Positions 22,046-31,026 of a DNA stretch of 64,000 bases are shown piece by piece. The DNA comes from Aeoliella straminimaris (GTDB lineage: Bacteria; Planctomycetota; Planctomycetia; Pirellulales; Lacipirellulaceae). Both the position numbers and the translations under genes were made by a program. The notes under the pieces are model-generated. The model was not told the DNA's origin and searched no databases. It saw nothing but the letters and a program-made list of their open reading frames with translations. How positions within the stretch are numbered: the stretch's first letter is position 1; the number at the start of each line of letters is the position of its first letter. The stretch spans positions 584,616-648,615 of the forward strand of contig NZ_JAMXLR010000036.1 of assembly GCF_024054565.1 (NCBI RefSeq), read 5' to 3'.

Positions 22046-23440
22046 CTACAGCGCCACTGCCACCAGATCGTAGTCGCTTCGGGCTACGACTTCGCAGTCG
22101 ACGATCATTCCCGGGGCGAGATTCTCGCCCGTCACGTAGGCGACGCAGTCCACGTCCGGGGCATCGGCCACGGTGCGGCCGATCCAGGCGGTCGGCTCGT
22201 CGGGCACGGGCGAGTCGATTATCACGGGTTGCTGGGTGCCCAGCTGGCGGTCGGCGAATTCAAAGGCGATTTCCTGTTGCAGGGCCATCAATTCGTTGCG
22301 GCGGGCATCCTTCACCGTCTCGTCCACATGATTCGGCAACCGTGCCGCTGGCGTGTCGGGCTCTAGCGAGTAGGTGAACACGCCCAGTCGCTCGAATCGT
22401 TCGCGCTCCACGTATTCCAGCAGCTCGGCAAACTCCTCGTCCGTCTCGCCGGGAAAGCCCGTGATCATGGTCGAGCGGAGCACCAGGTCCGGAATGCGTT
22501 CGCGAAGCTTGCCCACCAACTCTTCGGTCTGCGCCCGATTCACGCGTCGCTGCATCCGTTTGAGCATTCGGTCGTTGATATGCTGCAGCGGCATGTCCAG
22601 GTAGGGCAGAATCTTGTCCGACTGGGCGATCGTGTCGATCAGTTCGTCGGTGAAGTACATCGGGTACAGGTACATCAAGCGAATCCACTCGATGCCGTCC
22701 ACCTTCTGCAGTTCGTTCAGCAGTTCCACCAACCGCGGTTTGGCGTACAGGTCCATACCGTAGTAGGTGGTGTCCTGGGCCACGATCACCAGTTCCTTCA
22801 CGCCATCGGCGGCCAGTTCGTGGGCCTCGGTCAGCACGTCTTCCATCGGCTTCGTGGCGTGCTTACCCCGCATCTTGGGGATCGCACAGAACGTGCAGAG
22901 CCGGTCGCAGCCTTCGGAGATCTTCAGGTAGGCAAAGTGTCGCGGCGTGACCCGCATCCGCATCGTGTCGGCCAAGGCCCGCACAGGAGCCGGCTTGAAC
23001 ACCAGCCGCTGCTCATCCAACCCGGCGATCAAGCGGTCGGCCACCTTGGTGACTTCTTCGCGGCCAAACACACCGACCAAATGGTCGATCTCGGGGCGGT
23101 CGGTCAGCAGCTGCTCCTGCTGTCGCTCGGCGAGGCAGCCGCTGACAATCACGCCCCGCAACAGTCCTTGGCGTTTGCGCTCCAGCATCTCGTCGATGGC
23201 CGCAAACGACTCAGTGCGGGCCGATTCGATGAAACCGCAGGTGTTGACGATCGCGAAATCGGCGTCCTCGGGCGATGGCACCAATTCGTACCCGTCCAGC
23301 TGCAGCAGCCCGAGCATCCGCTCGCTGTCCACCAGGTTCTTCGGACATCCGAGACTGATGAACGCGTACTTCCCCTTCTCGCCGGGCGTGGCGTCTTGCA
23401 GGGGCGTCGTCGAACCAGAGGCAATGGGTAATTCGTCCAT
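22046..23440 (-). CDS. rimO: ribosomal protein S12 methylthiotransferase RimO
   Basis: 464 residues. The N-terminal UPF0004 domain has its three cluster cysteines (Cys32 in SLGCPKN, Cys68 in NTCGF, Cys102 in SGCLAE). The radical-SAM domain carries CDRLCTFC (178-185), and a TRAM domain closes the protein. The motif order and SLGCPKNLVDSERMLG mark RimO rather than MiaB. It methylthiolates an aspartate of ribosomal protein S12. It is the first gene of a minus-strand run that continues into pgsA, CPBP and DUF167. Confidence 0.96.
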   Translation of the reverse strand: MDELPIASGSTTPLQDATPGEKGKYAFISLGCPKNLVDSERMLGLLQLDGYELVPSPEDADFAIVNTCGFIESARTESFAAIDEMLERKRQGLLRGVIVSGCLAERQQEQLLTDRPEIDHLVGVFGREEVTKVADRLIAGLDEQRLVFKPAPVRALADTMRMRVTPRHFAYLKISEGCDRLCTFCAIPKMRGKHATKPMEDVLTEAHELAADGVKELVIVAQDTTYYGMDLYAKPRLVELLNELQKVDGIEWIRLMYLYPMYFTDELIDTIAQSDKILPYLDMPLQHINDRMLKRMQRRVNRAQTEELVGKLRERIPDLVLRSTMITGFPGETDEEFAELLEYVERERFERLGVFTYSLEPDTPAARLPNHVDETVKDARRNELMALQQEIAFEFADRQLGTQQPVIIDSPVPDEPTAWIGRTVADAPDVDCVAYVTGENLAPGMIVDCEVVARSDYDLVAVAL

Positions 23441-23499
23441 ACTGCTAAGTTACGCGACAACGTCACTTTAGGCGAGTGGGTAAAGGCGCGTATTATCCG

Positions 23500-23946
23500 C
23501 TAAGGTCGGCCAATCCGCTCGCGGAGGAAGGTTACCAGCCCCTCCGGATCGTCGGTTCCGATACGGACGGTCCGGCCATCGACGCGGAGCACGGCACAGT
23601 CGAAGCCCCACAGGTTGTAGGTCCAGCCCCGGCCCGGCACCCAGTGGATGCCCCAGCCGTCAATCCACAGCGACTTTCCCGCTTCCGCTGTTTGGATATC
23701 CGCGTAGGGTATCGACTTGCGGAACATTGGCAGCGGACCAAAACGCAGCTCCAGTCGATCTCCGAGATCGACTGTGGTGAGCGTCTGGAAGCAGAATCCG
23801 ACGAGCACAAAGAGGAGGCTGGCCAGTCCGAGTATCAGGGTTGGTGCCATCTCCGCTCGTGTCCACCATGCGGCTACCAGCATGGCCGCCGCCAATGGAT
23901 ACATGAGCAGATGGAAGTAACCATGTTGGGTGTGTTGGTAGGACAT
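23500..23946 (-). CDS. small membrane protein with PH-like domain
   Basis: 148 residues from ATG 23946, preceded by GGAGG eight bases upstream. The open frame runs on to 24057 but has no ribosome site there. Two helices near the N terminus (about 11-27 and 33-52) precede a beta-rich soluble part (LELRFGPLPMFRKSIPYADIQ) that resembles bacterial PH-like domains of small membrane proteins. No catalytic motif is visible. It is separate from rimO and is transcribed divergently from the ImmA/IrrE-like gene. Function unknown. Confidence 0.72.
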   Translation of the reverse strand: MSYQHTQHGYFHLLMYPLAAAMLVAAWWTRAEMAPTLILGLASLLFVLVGFCFQTLTTVDLGDRLELRFGPLPMFRKSIPYADIQTAEAGKSLWIDGWGIHWVPGRGWTYNLWGFDCAVLRVDGRTVRIGTDDPEGLVTFLRERIGRP

Positions 23947-24254
23947 CGCCGGACCTCCAGTTCGAGTCGAATCACACGCGGGGGGTGGAATTCTAGTAGT
24001 GATTCGTGCCAGCTTCGTGGCTCTTGGATTCGAACTTAATTCTCCGCGACGACGCAAGTGCAGAGCATAGCAGCCCGCTGGCGCCTATGCCGCCCACTTC
24101 TTGGGAAACGTCCTGTAGCTGCACGGGTTGAACAAGTCAGGCATACGCCGCGGGCAAACTCTGTCCGTTTCTTCCCAAAAGTGCTTGCAGTGATACTGGT
24201 CGCGTGTATACTAAACGCACGTTCATGTGTCGGTCATGCCGAAGGGGGGCACCC
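23947..24254. other. non-coding gap between divergent genes
   Basis: No convincing gene. It holds the ribosome site of the minus-strand membrane protein at its left end, a candidate promoter at 24185-24212 and a G-rich ribosome site just before 24255 at its right end. Nothing else is recognisable. Confidence 0.6.
24185..24212 (+). promoter_or_regulatory. candidate sigma-70 promoter
   Basis: TTGCAG (24185-24190), a 16-base spacer and TATACT (24207-24212) lie 43 bases before ATG 24255. Confidence 0.45.
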
Positions 24255-25037
24255 ATGTTCTTCGACGTTCCTGTACGCGACTACAACTCTGCTCTCGACA
24301 CCGTGGCGGAAGAGCTGCTGTGGGAGGCAGGTGTTCACGAGCCACCAGTCGACGCCTTTTTGATCGCCATGCGCCTGGGCGTCGTGGTAACGGAGGACGT
24401 GGCCCTGCCGGGGCGGGCGCAATTGGTGCGTTTGGACGATCGGCTGGCGGCGGCCAACAGGGCAGGGGGAGAGGTCGAGCTTGCGACCGCCAGCCCCACC
24501 ATCGTGCTGGGCCAGGAATTGCGCTTCGAGCGGCGGCAGTTTGCCGTGGCGCACGAACTCGGCGAGTTCGCGGCCGTACGGGTGTGCGAACATCTGGCGA
24601 TCAACCCCCGTCAGATGCCACTCGGCAGTCGCGAGCAGGTGGCCAATGCCCTGGCCGGACGGTTGCTGTTGCCGCAGCGGTGGCTGCAGAAGTCGGGTGA
24701 GATGTGCCAGTGGGACCTGGCGGTCCTGAAAGAAATGCACTGGACCGCCAGTCACGAACTCATCGCTCGGCGGCTGCTGGACTGCGCGCCGCCGGTGGTG
24801 ATTACCCTGTTCGACGAGGGCCGAGTCACCTGGCGGAGGAGCAACCTTGGGCGTAGTGCCGCGGCGATGCTCACGGCCGAGCACGATTGCTGGCAGCAGT
24901 GTCACCACTGGGCCACAGCGACTGACGAGCAAGTCGATCTTGCCGACGGGGCTCGGGCGGTCGTCCGCTGCTGGCCGGTGCACGAGCCCCATTGGCGACG
25001 CGAAATCATGCGAACCGAACTGGTTAGTTACGAATGA
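24255..25037 (+). CDS. ImmA/IrrE-like protein with altered zinc motif
   Basis: 260 residues from ATG 24255, which follows a GGGGGG stretch. The core resembles the ImmA/IrrE (DUF955) metallopeptidase fold: RRQFAVAHELGEFAAV (93-108) followed by the conserved ANALAGRLLLP stretch (130-140). However, the family motif HExxH reads HELGE (100-104), so the second histidine is replaced by glutamate. The protein may be catalytically altered or inactive. ImmA/IrrE proteins usually cleave repressors or sense stress. No repressor gene is adjacent. The C-terminal 100 residues are not recognisable. Confidence 0.72.
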   Translation: MFFDVPVRDYNSALDTVAEELLWEAGVHEPPVDAFLIAMRLGVVVTEDVALPGRAQLVRLDDRLAAANRAGGEVELATASPTIVLGQELRFERRQFAVAHELGEFAAVRVCEHLAINPRQMPLGSREQVANALAGRLLLPQRWLQKSGEMCQWDLAVLKEMHWTASHELIARRLLDCAPPVVITLFDEGRVTWRRSNLGRSAAAMLTAEHDCWQQCHHWATATDEQVDLADGARAVVRCWPVHEPHWRREIMRTELVSYE

Positions 25038-25174
25038 ACCGCTACCGGCGACCACCATGGCAGGGTGCCCTGGGGTCGAGCTCCGCGAACCCCCAGCACT
25101 CCAGCCACAGGGGGCTCGCTGGACTCGACCCCAGCCACTCCCAACGTGTTAAGTGCGTACAGCCCACGACTTCT

Positions 25175-26305
25175 CTACCGGAACAGCCCGAAGAAGCCCC
25201 GGTTGCTGTACTTGCCGTGCTCCTTATCTTTCTTCTTGGTAATGGGGTACGTCGGCACCCGTTGGCCCTTCTTGCGGTAGATGTCTTCGGCCGCCATCCC
25301 GGTGGGAGGTGTAACGAACACCATCGGATCGTCGATCACCCACGGTGTGCTCCAGCTGCGGCCATTGTCCCAGTTGGCCACGTTGAAGAAAAAGTTCCGC
25401 ATGCACAGGCACTTGTAGCCGTACGGGTAGTTCGAACCCAAGTAATCCTCCTCGGTCAGGTCATCCACGCCAGGGCTGGCGTAGTAATGCACCATGCCGT
25501 CCTTCGAGAACGAAAGTCCCATGGTCCACCAGCCGGGTTCGGTGATTTTCAAGCTGCGAATGTCCTGACCACGGTTGTTCGAGCGGATCGAAATCTGGGC
25601 GTAGTCCTGTTGGATATTCCGCGAGGTCGAACTGCGGAACAGCAAGAACATGCCCGGCCAGAAAGCGTCGGTTTCGCCTTGTGGGGTGCGGCCGCGGCAG
25701 TCGGCTCGCATGCCGAACGATGCCCCGGTGCGATTTTCCCACTTGTCGAACTCGGGCAGATAGACCCGCACGGTGCAACTCGGTTCCCACTCGACCGGGA
25801 TCGATCGTCCCAGTTTCGAGTCGAACTTCATTAGCAGGTCGTCCTGCATCTGTTCGTTCGTGGTCCGCCCCGGCATGCCGGAGTCTTTGGTCTGGAACAA
25901 CAGGGCGCCGATGCTCCCGTCGATGCCGCCCGGCGGCGTGGCAATACGGCGAACGATGTCAGGCGTGCCTCGCTTGGCCCCTTCGTGCCACAGGCCGTTG
26001 CGTGAGATACCGCCGGGGCCACGCTGTTTGTCATCCTGTTCGTAGCTGCTCTTGGGCAGACGGAGCGAATAGCTCCAGCTCTCGTCTTCGAAGTCGTCGC
26101 TACATCCAGGCAGGAACCAACCCGAGCCAGGAACGAATGCGCTGCGCGGTGCAACGGGCCGTTGCTGTTCCCGGGTCTGCTCTTCGTTTACCTCTTCCTC
26201 AGTCGCGGTGTCGGCAATCGAGTCATCTTTTTCGTCTGCGGTCACCGGAGCAGCAAGCAGAAGGGCGAGAGCGAGCGAACCGGCAATAGCGAAGTAGCGA
26301 CGCAT
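25175..26305 (-). CDS. secreted protein of unknown function
   Basis: 376 residues from ATG 26305, which opens a textbook signal peptide (MRRYFAIAGSLALALLLAAPVTA). The open frame upstream to 26395 is unlikely coding. An acidic Glu-rich linker (about 24-50) precedes a beta-rich domain with many aromatic residues (GSGWFLPGCSDDFEDESWSY, EPGWWTMGLSFSKDGMVHYY), which looks like a lectin/concanavalin-like sandwich, though this is a guess. The tail is Lys-rich. It converges with the ImmA/IrrE-like gene. I do not recognise the family. Confidence 0.75.
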   Translation of the reverse strand: MRRYFAIAGSLALALLLAAPVTADEKDDSIADTATEEEVNEEQTREQQRPVAPRSAFVPGSGWFLPGCSDDFEDESWSYSLRLPKSSYEQDDKQRGPGGISRNGLWHEGAKRGTPDIVRRIATPPGGIDGSIGALLFQTKDSGMPGRTTNEQMQDDLLMKFDSKLGRSIPVEWEPSCTVRVYLPEFDKWENRTGASFGMRADCRGRTPQGETDAFWPGMFLLFRSSTSRNIQQDYAQISIRSNNRGQDIRSLKITEPGWWTMGLSFSKDGMVHYYASPGVDDLTEEDYLGSNYPYGYKCLCMRNFFFNVANWDNGRSWSTPWVIDDPMVFVTPPTGMAAEDIYRKKGQRVPTYPITKKKDKEHGKYSNRGFFGLFR

Positions 26306-26491
26306 TACAGCATTCCTTTGCCGCATAGGCGATGGAGCAGAAAAAATGATTGCACTTCTCGTATCGACCAGATCGAAGACGTAGTTCAACCTCATCAGTC
26401 TGCAAGCGCCGAAGTCACCAGACTTTGGAATACCACTCAGGCATCGTTCGTCACTGCAGCGGATTTGGCCTGCTTGTGTACACGAAGATTG

Positions 26492-27070
26492 CTAGCGAAG
26501 CTGGCACCGCGAATCGCCGTCGCAGAGGTCGCAAGTCTCGCCGTCCGCCGTTTGATGCACCAGACAAGTCTCCACCCGCTCGGCCATCACGTCCGCGATC
26601 AGCGAGTGCAGTCCTAAAGGCGCCGTAACCAGGTGTTTCACGCCCGGAAAATTCTCGGCCGCCTCACTTGCGAGGCGGGGGATGTCTTCCGACCAGTGCC
26701 GGCCTGGCGAGAGGAAGTAAGGAAACACGACCACGGTCTTGGCGCCTCGTTCGGCACATTTGGCGAACGCCTGCGCAATGGTTGGCTCGGCCAGCTCCAT
26801 GTGCGCGGGCTCGACAATCTCCAGGCCGCTCCGTTCGCCGAACAGTGCCGCCACCGCTAGCAAGAGATCGTTGCTTTCGCCGCGCCGAGAACCGTGATCG
26901 ACCACCACCACTCCGATCGGGCGGTCCGCGGTGGGGACGCAGGCGGCAATTTTCTGTGCGAGAGTCTGCAAGGTAGGGTGCCCGAGGTGGATAAATCGTC
27001 GTTTCGAGTCCGATAGATGTAGGCGTGGCAGGGCAGTTTTGCTAAATGTCGGCCACGCTTGTCGGCCCAT
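26492..27070 (-). CDS. CbiX/SirB-like chelatase
   Basis: 192 residues. The class II chelatase core begins at GVVVVDHGSRRGESN (His59) and continues with VEPAHMELAEPTI and VVFPYFLSPGRHWSEDIPRL, matching single-domain sirohydrochlorin/cobalt chelatases that insert iron or cobalt into tetrapyrroles. The last 15 residues carry three cysteines (Cys180, Cys183, Cys189: ETCDLCDGDSRC), reminiscent of the C-terminal iron-sulphur motif of some CbiX proteins. The extended N terminus (about 45 residues) may be over-called. It is divergent from the FkbM gene by 26 bases. Confidence 0.85.
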   Translation of the reverse strand: MGRQAWPTFSKTALPRLHLSDSKRRFIHLGHPTLQTLAQKIAACVPTADRPIGVVVVDHGSRRGESNDLLLAVAALFGERSGLEIVEPAHMELAEPTIAQAFAKCAERGAKTVVVFPYFLSPGRHWSEDIPRLASEAAENFPGVKHLVTAPLGLHSLIADVMAERVETCLVHQTADGETCDLCDGDSRCQLR

Positions 27071-27096
27071 ACTAGCATCGTACCCCAGGACTCGTC

Positions 27097-27936
27097 ATGT
27101 CGCTAACCAATCTGCTACCTTTTCGCCGCGACGCCCCGCGCAATGTGCAGGAGTTCGGCTACGAACTCAAGTCGTTCGAGCTCGAGCACGCGGGACGCGT
27201 TGAATACGCTCAGTGGCAACACCCCAAGGAAACGCAGAAGTCGATCACCCAGCCGATGGTCGACGCAGTGCGGCAATTCGTCAACCCTGGCGATCTGGTC
27301 ATCGACATCGGCGCCCACACCGGCGACACCACGCTGCCTATGGCCCTGGCCACTGGCCCCAGCGGTTTGACGCTGGCCCTGGAGCCGAATCCGTTCGTCT
27401 ACAAGATCCTGTCGAAGAACGCCTCGCTCAATCCCGAGTCGACGCGGATCGATGCACTGAACTTCGCCGCCACGCAGGACGACGGCAAATTCACCTTCCA
27501 TTATACCGACGGCATGTACTGCAACGGCGGTTTCAAGACACAGCAGAAGTGGCCGCTATTCCGCCGCCGCCACCCGCTGATGGTCGAAGGACGCAACCTG
27601 AACTACGTGCTCAAGACGCGCTATCCCGAGTGGCTCAAGAAGCTCACTTACGTCAAAGTCGACGCCGAGGGGTATGACCTGAAGATTCTCAAGACACTAC
27701 TGCCGACGCTCAGCGAACGCCGTCCGGTGGTGCGTTGCGAAGTGTTCCGCAAACTCGTGGCCAGCGAGCGTTTCGAACTGTTCGACTTCTTCACCCACTT
27801 GGGGTACGACGTCGTACGTTACCTGGGCATCGAAGAGGGCCCCGGCGGGAAGATGGACCGCGACGAAATGACCGCCACCAAGCACTTCGACATTGTAGCC
27901 CTGCCCAAGGCGATGCGACTACGCCGCGCGGCCTAA
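27097..27936 (+). CDS. FkbM family methyltransferase
   Basis: 279 residues. The class I SAM-binding motif VIDIGAHTGDTTLPMAL (about 68-84) is followed by LALEPNPFVYKIL, and the FkbM-type VKVDAEGYDLKILK motif (about 187-200) marks the family, which O-methylates sugars or small molecules. A short ribosome site (AGGA) precedes ATG 27097. It stands alone: the neighbours are a divergent chelatase and a convergent NPY protein with which it overlaps by four bases. Substrate unknown. Confidence 0.88.
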   Translation: MSLTNLLPFRRDAPRNVQEFGYELKSFELEHAGRVEYAQWQHPKETQKSITQPMVDAVRQFVNPGDLVIDIGAHTGDTTLPMALATGPSGLTLALEPNPFVYKILSKNASLNPESTRIDALNFAATQDDGKFTFHYTDGMYCNGGFKTQQKWPLFRRRHPLMVEGRNLNYVLKTRYPEWLKKLTYVKVDAEGYDLKILKTLLPTLSERRPVVRCEVFRKLVASERFELFDFFTHLGYDVVRYLGIEEGPGGKMDRDEMTATKHFDIVALPKAMRLRRAA

Positions 27937-28367
27937 GCAGGCTGCCGGCGGAATCGAAATGCGATCCAGATAGCTGCGGCACATCCAAGTCCCCAGCCCA
28001 GCTTCAGGCCGGTCATATCGCCCCACGGAGCGAGATTGGCCACCGACCAGCCCAGCCAAGAACCGCCCCAGCATGCCAGGTTGCCAAGCTGGGCGAGCTT
28101 GTCCGCGTTGCGCAGTGGACTCCGCCAGCACAAAACGAGCAGTGCGGCAAGCAGCATCAGCAGGAAGGCCAACTCGGCAAGGGCCTCGTAGTGGACGGGC
28201 CCTTCGATCATTGGACGCACCATGCGGCTGACGAAGCCGGCGGCGAACGCGATGGCCGTGGCCGCACGCAAGCTCCATAACAAGACTGGGCCGCGCTCTT
28301 CCCGAGCTTCCTTCGTAGGAGCCGATGGCGCAGACGTTGGCGATGCGTACGGATTTGATTCCTGCAA
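27933..28367 (-). CDS. small membrane protein with N-terminal NPYASP motif
   Basis: 144 residues from a TTG start, preceded by GGGAG eight bases upstream, which supports the non-ATG start. The N terminus reads MQESNPYASPTSAPSAP. Four membrane helices follow (about 29-47, 63-82, 96-112 and 120-138). The same NPY-x-S-P opening occurs in two other membrane proteins here, and NPYQSS in a third. No function known. Its last four bases overlap the convergent FkbM gene. Divergent from the glycoside hydrolase gene. Confidence 0.7.
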   Translation of the reverse strand: MQESNPYASPTSAPSAPTKEAREERGPVLLWSLRAATAIAFAAGFVSRMVRPMIEGPVHYEALAELAFLLMLLAALLVLCWRSPLRNADKLAQLGNLACWGGSWLGWSVANLAPWGDMTGLKLGWGLGCAAAIWIAFRFRRQPA

Positions 28368-28448
28368 TCCAATGCTCCCAGGACGGACTACCGACCAAGT
28401 GTTTCGGCGAGCTGCATGCCCATTTCTTCCAGTGGGCCCCGGAGCAAG

Positions 28449-28454
28449 TATAAT
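28449..28454 (+). promoter_or_regulatory. candidate -10 box of the glycoside hydrolase gene
   Basis: A perfect TATAAT lies 48 bases before GTG 28502. The -35 region (TTCCAG at 28427-28432, spacer 16) is weak. Confidence 0.4.
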
Positions 28455-28501
28455 CGAACTGTCGCCTTTGATTCCATTGCCGAAGTGGGAGAAACAACGT
28501 C

Positions 28502-30301
28502 GTGCGTAGCATTATTGCAGGCAAGATATTTTCCTGTACGTTGTTGTTGATGTGTGCCAGCCAGCTCCCAGCGCAGACTACTGTTTCTCTTGATCGAGAG
28601 AGCGAAACCGGCACATTCCAATTGCTCCGCAACGGCCAGCCTTACGCGATCCATGGTGCCGGCGGGCAGGTCAAGCTCGACTTGCTCAAGCAGCTGGGCG
28701 GCAACTCCATCCGCACCTGGGGTGCCGACAACCTGGGGCATCTGCTCGACGCGGCTCACCAACGCGGGCTCACCGTGTGCGTCGGCATGTGGCTCGGGCA
28801 TCCGCGGCATGGATTCGACTATAACGATCGACGGTCTGTTGTCGGGCAGCTCGAAACGTGTCTGAAGACCGTGGAGCGATACAAGTCGCATCCGGCTGTA
28901 TTGCTGTGGGGCATCGGCAACGAGATGGAGGAGGGCGGCGACAACCCGGCCGTCTGGTACGCGGTCGATCACATCGCCCGCGAGATCAAACGCATCGATC
29001 CCGATCATCCGACCATGACCGTCATCGCCGAACTTGGCGAGCACAAGGTCGAGAACCTACACCGCTTCTGCCCGCACGTCGACATCGTCGGTATCAATTC
29101 GTACGGCAGCATCGGCACGGTGGCCGAGCGGTATCGCAAGCAGGGTGGCACCAAGCCGTACATCATCACCGAGCACGGCCCGCGCGGCCCGTGGGAGTCG
29201 CCCAAGACCACTTGGGGGGCGCCAATCGAACCAACCAGCACCAAAAAGGCGGAGCACTATGACCTGGGGTATCGCCGTGCGGTCGCCGAGAACCCCAGCC
29301 AGTGCTTGGGCAGCTACTCCTTCCTGTGGGGCAACAAGCAGGAGACCACCGCCACGTGGTTTGGCATGCTGCTGCCCGACGGCACTCGCTTGGCTGCCGC
29401 CGACGTAATGAGCGAGCATTGGACCGGACGCCCAGTTGCAAATCGCTGCCCCGAGATTCACGAGTTGAATGTGGGTGGGGTGGGCAAAGTCCGGCCGGGG
29501 CAGGAGCTGCTGGCTGCCGTCGTGGCCGAAGATGCCGAACCAGATCAACTCGCCTATCAGTGGGTGCTGCGGAGCGACGCCGTGGTGGTGGCCAACGGCA
29601 ACGACAGTCAGAGTGCCGAGAACGAAATACCCGATGCGATTGTTGGTTCCGGCAATCAGGTGGAAGTTCATATGCCGACGGGCGGAGGCGGGTATCGGCT
29701 GTTCGTCTACGTCCGCGATGGCCATGGTGGTGCGGCTGTGGCGAATGTGCCACTGTATGTCGATGCGCCAATCCAAGCGATTGCCGCGACGAAGCCGAAA
29801 CTGCCGCTGGTGATTTACGCCGACGACTTGGCCAACGCACCGTACACGCCATCCGGCTTCATGGGTAACATCGCGGCCATTGAGTTCGACCTTGACTGTA
29901 CCGACCAGCCGCACTCGGGCGAGACGTGCCTTCGCGTGAGTTACAACGCGGCCGATCAATGGGGCGGTGTGGCGTGGCAGTCGCCGGCCAATGATTGGGA
30001 TGGCGAGCAGGCGGGCGGCTTTGACTTGAGCCAGGCATCTGCGCTGGAGTTCTGGGCTCGCGGAGAGACCGGTGCGGAAAAGGTCAACTTTCTCGTTGGC
30101 CTCAACACAACCGACGGTGTCTATCATGACTCAGGCAAGACCGAGCTCTCCGGCGTCCAGCTCACCACTGAGTGGAAACGTTACCGTGTGCCACTGACGG
30201 GTCTCGATACCGGTCGCATCAAGAACGGATTTGGCTTCTCGCTCGCGGGGCAGGGCAGAGCGGTGACGTTTTACTTGGACGACGTGCAATACGTGAAGTA
30301 G
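28502..30301 (+). CDS. secreted glycoside hydrolase, GH2-like TIM barrel with carbohydrate-binding-like tail
   Basis: 599 residues from GTG 28502, with a signal peptide ending near residue 25 (ASQLPAQ). Residues about 38-320 form a (beta/alpha)8 barrel in the style of GH2/GH5 enzymes: GGNSIRTWGADN, the acid/base glutamate in WGIGNEMEEG (Glu141), and a nucleophile candidate in YIITEHGPRG (Glu224). Residues about 335-420 form an Ig-like region, and about 430-599 look like a carbohydrate-binding module (FDLSQASALEFWARGETG, VTFYLDDVQYV). It likely acts on polysaccharide outside the cytoplasm. Specificity unknown. No sugar-utilisation genes adjoin it. Confidence 0.85.
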   Translation: MRSIIAGKIFSCTLLLMCASQLPAQTTVSLDRESETGTFQLLRNGQPYAIHGAGGQVKLDLLKQLGGNSIRTWGADNLGHLLDAAHQRGLTVCVGMWLGHPRHGFDYNDRRSVVGQLETCLKTVERYKSHPAVLLWGIGNEMEEGGDNPAVWYAVDHIAREIKRIDPDHPTMTVIAELGEHKVENLHRFCPHVDIVGINSYGSIGTVAERYRKQGGTKPYIITEHGPRGPWESPKTTWGAPIEPTSTKKAEHYDLGYRRAVAENPSQCLGSYSFLWGNKQETTATWFGMLLPDGTRLAAADVMSEHWTGRPVANRCPEIHELNVGGVGKVRPGQELLAAVVAEDAEPDQLAYQWVLRSDAVVVANGNDSQSAENEIPDAIVGSGNQVEVHMPTGGGGYRLFVYVRDGHGGAAVANVPLYVDAPIQAIAATKPKLPLVIYADDLANAPYTPSGFMGNIAAIEFDLDCTDQPHSGETCLRVSYNAADQWGGVAWQSPANDWDGEQAGGFDLSQASALEFWARGETGAEKVNFLVGLNTTDGVYHDSGKTELSGVQLTTEWKRYRVPLTGLDTGRIKNGFGFSLAGQGRAVTFYLDDVQYVK

Positions 30302-30316
30302 CCACTTGTCACTGGC

Positions 30317-30931
30317 TCACCGCCGGCCGATGGTCACCTTCCGCCCTTCGAGCTTGATCCGCCCTGCGGCCAGCAGGCCGAGCACGTGGGGGTAGGCTTC
30401 TTTTTCGGCGTCGAACACCCGCGCGGCGAGCACCTCGGCCGTGTCGTCGTCGAACACCGGCACCGGCTGCTGCCAGATGATGGGCCCCGCGTCGTATTCG
30501 TTGTCGACAAAGTGCACCGTGAGGCCGGTAATCTTGCAGCCGTAGTCCAGGACCGCCTGATGTACGTGGTGGCCGTACATGCCGTGGCCGCAGAATGAGG
30601 GGATGAGCGACGGATGAATGTTCACCACCCGCCCCGCGAAGTCGTCGGGCACTGGGGCCAGCTTCAGGAAGCCCGCCATCGCCACCAGGTCGACATCTGC
30701 CTGACGGGCGGATTCGAAAATCGCCTCGCCGTAGGCGTCGTGCGTGGGGTAGTCCTTGCGCTCCAAGACGACCGATGCAATGCCAGCCTGCTTGGCGTAC
30801 TCGAGTCCACCCGCCGCCGGGGTGCTGGAGATCACCAAATCGATCTCCACGTCCAACGACCCTTCGGCCGCCAGGTCGATAAAGTTCTTCAGGGTCCGGC
30901 CGGAGCCAGAAATAAGGACGGCAATTTTCAA
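30317..30931 (-). CDS. purN: phosphoribosylglycinamide formyltransferase
   Basis: 204 residues beginning at a TTG (30931) with MKIAVLISGSGRTLKN, the standard PurN start. The catalytic residues are in place: Asn104 and His106 in NIHPSLIP, and Asp147 in NEYDAGPII. PurN transfers a formyl group from 10-formyl-THF to GAR in purine synthesis. GSGRTL replaces the more common GSGTNL, a mild variation in the phosphate loop. It follows ileS on the same strand, separated by a repeat hairpin, and no other purine genes are near. Confidence 0.94.
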   Translation of the reverse strand: MKIAVLISGSGRTLKNFIDLAAEGSLDVEIDLVISSTPAAGGLEYAKQAGIASVVLERKDYPTHDAYGEAIFESARQADVDLVAMAGFLKLAPVPDDFAGRVVNIHPSLIPSFCGHGMYGHHVHQAVLDYGCKITGLTVHFVDNEYDAGPIIWQQPVPVFDDDTAEVLAARVFDAEKEAYPHVLGLLAAGRIKLEGRKVTIGRR

Positions 30932-30960
30932 GGGAGACTCGATTGGTTCTTCTTTTGGGA

Positions 30961-31020
30961 ACGCTAATCGACGCTAATAAACACTAATCGAAATTAGCGA
31001 AGATTAGTGGTTATTAGTGT
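30961..31020. repeat. CTAAT-type inverted repeat between ileS and purN
   Basis: Arms around CACTAATC and GATTAGTG enclose a short loop, and variants of CTAAT/ATTAG recur six times. It is a small dispersed-type hairpin and could also end or process the ileS transcript. Confidence 0.65.
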
Positions 31021-31026
31021 TCCTTT

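Noticed and set aside
24255..25037. Phage repressor-protease pair with ImmA-like protein
   Set aside because: No repressor or integrase is near 24 kb, so the ImmA-like domain is not evidence for a prophage there.
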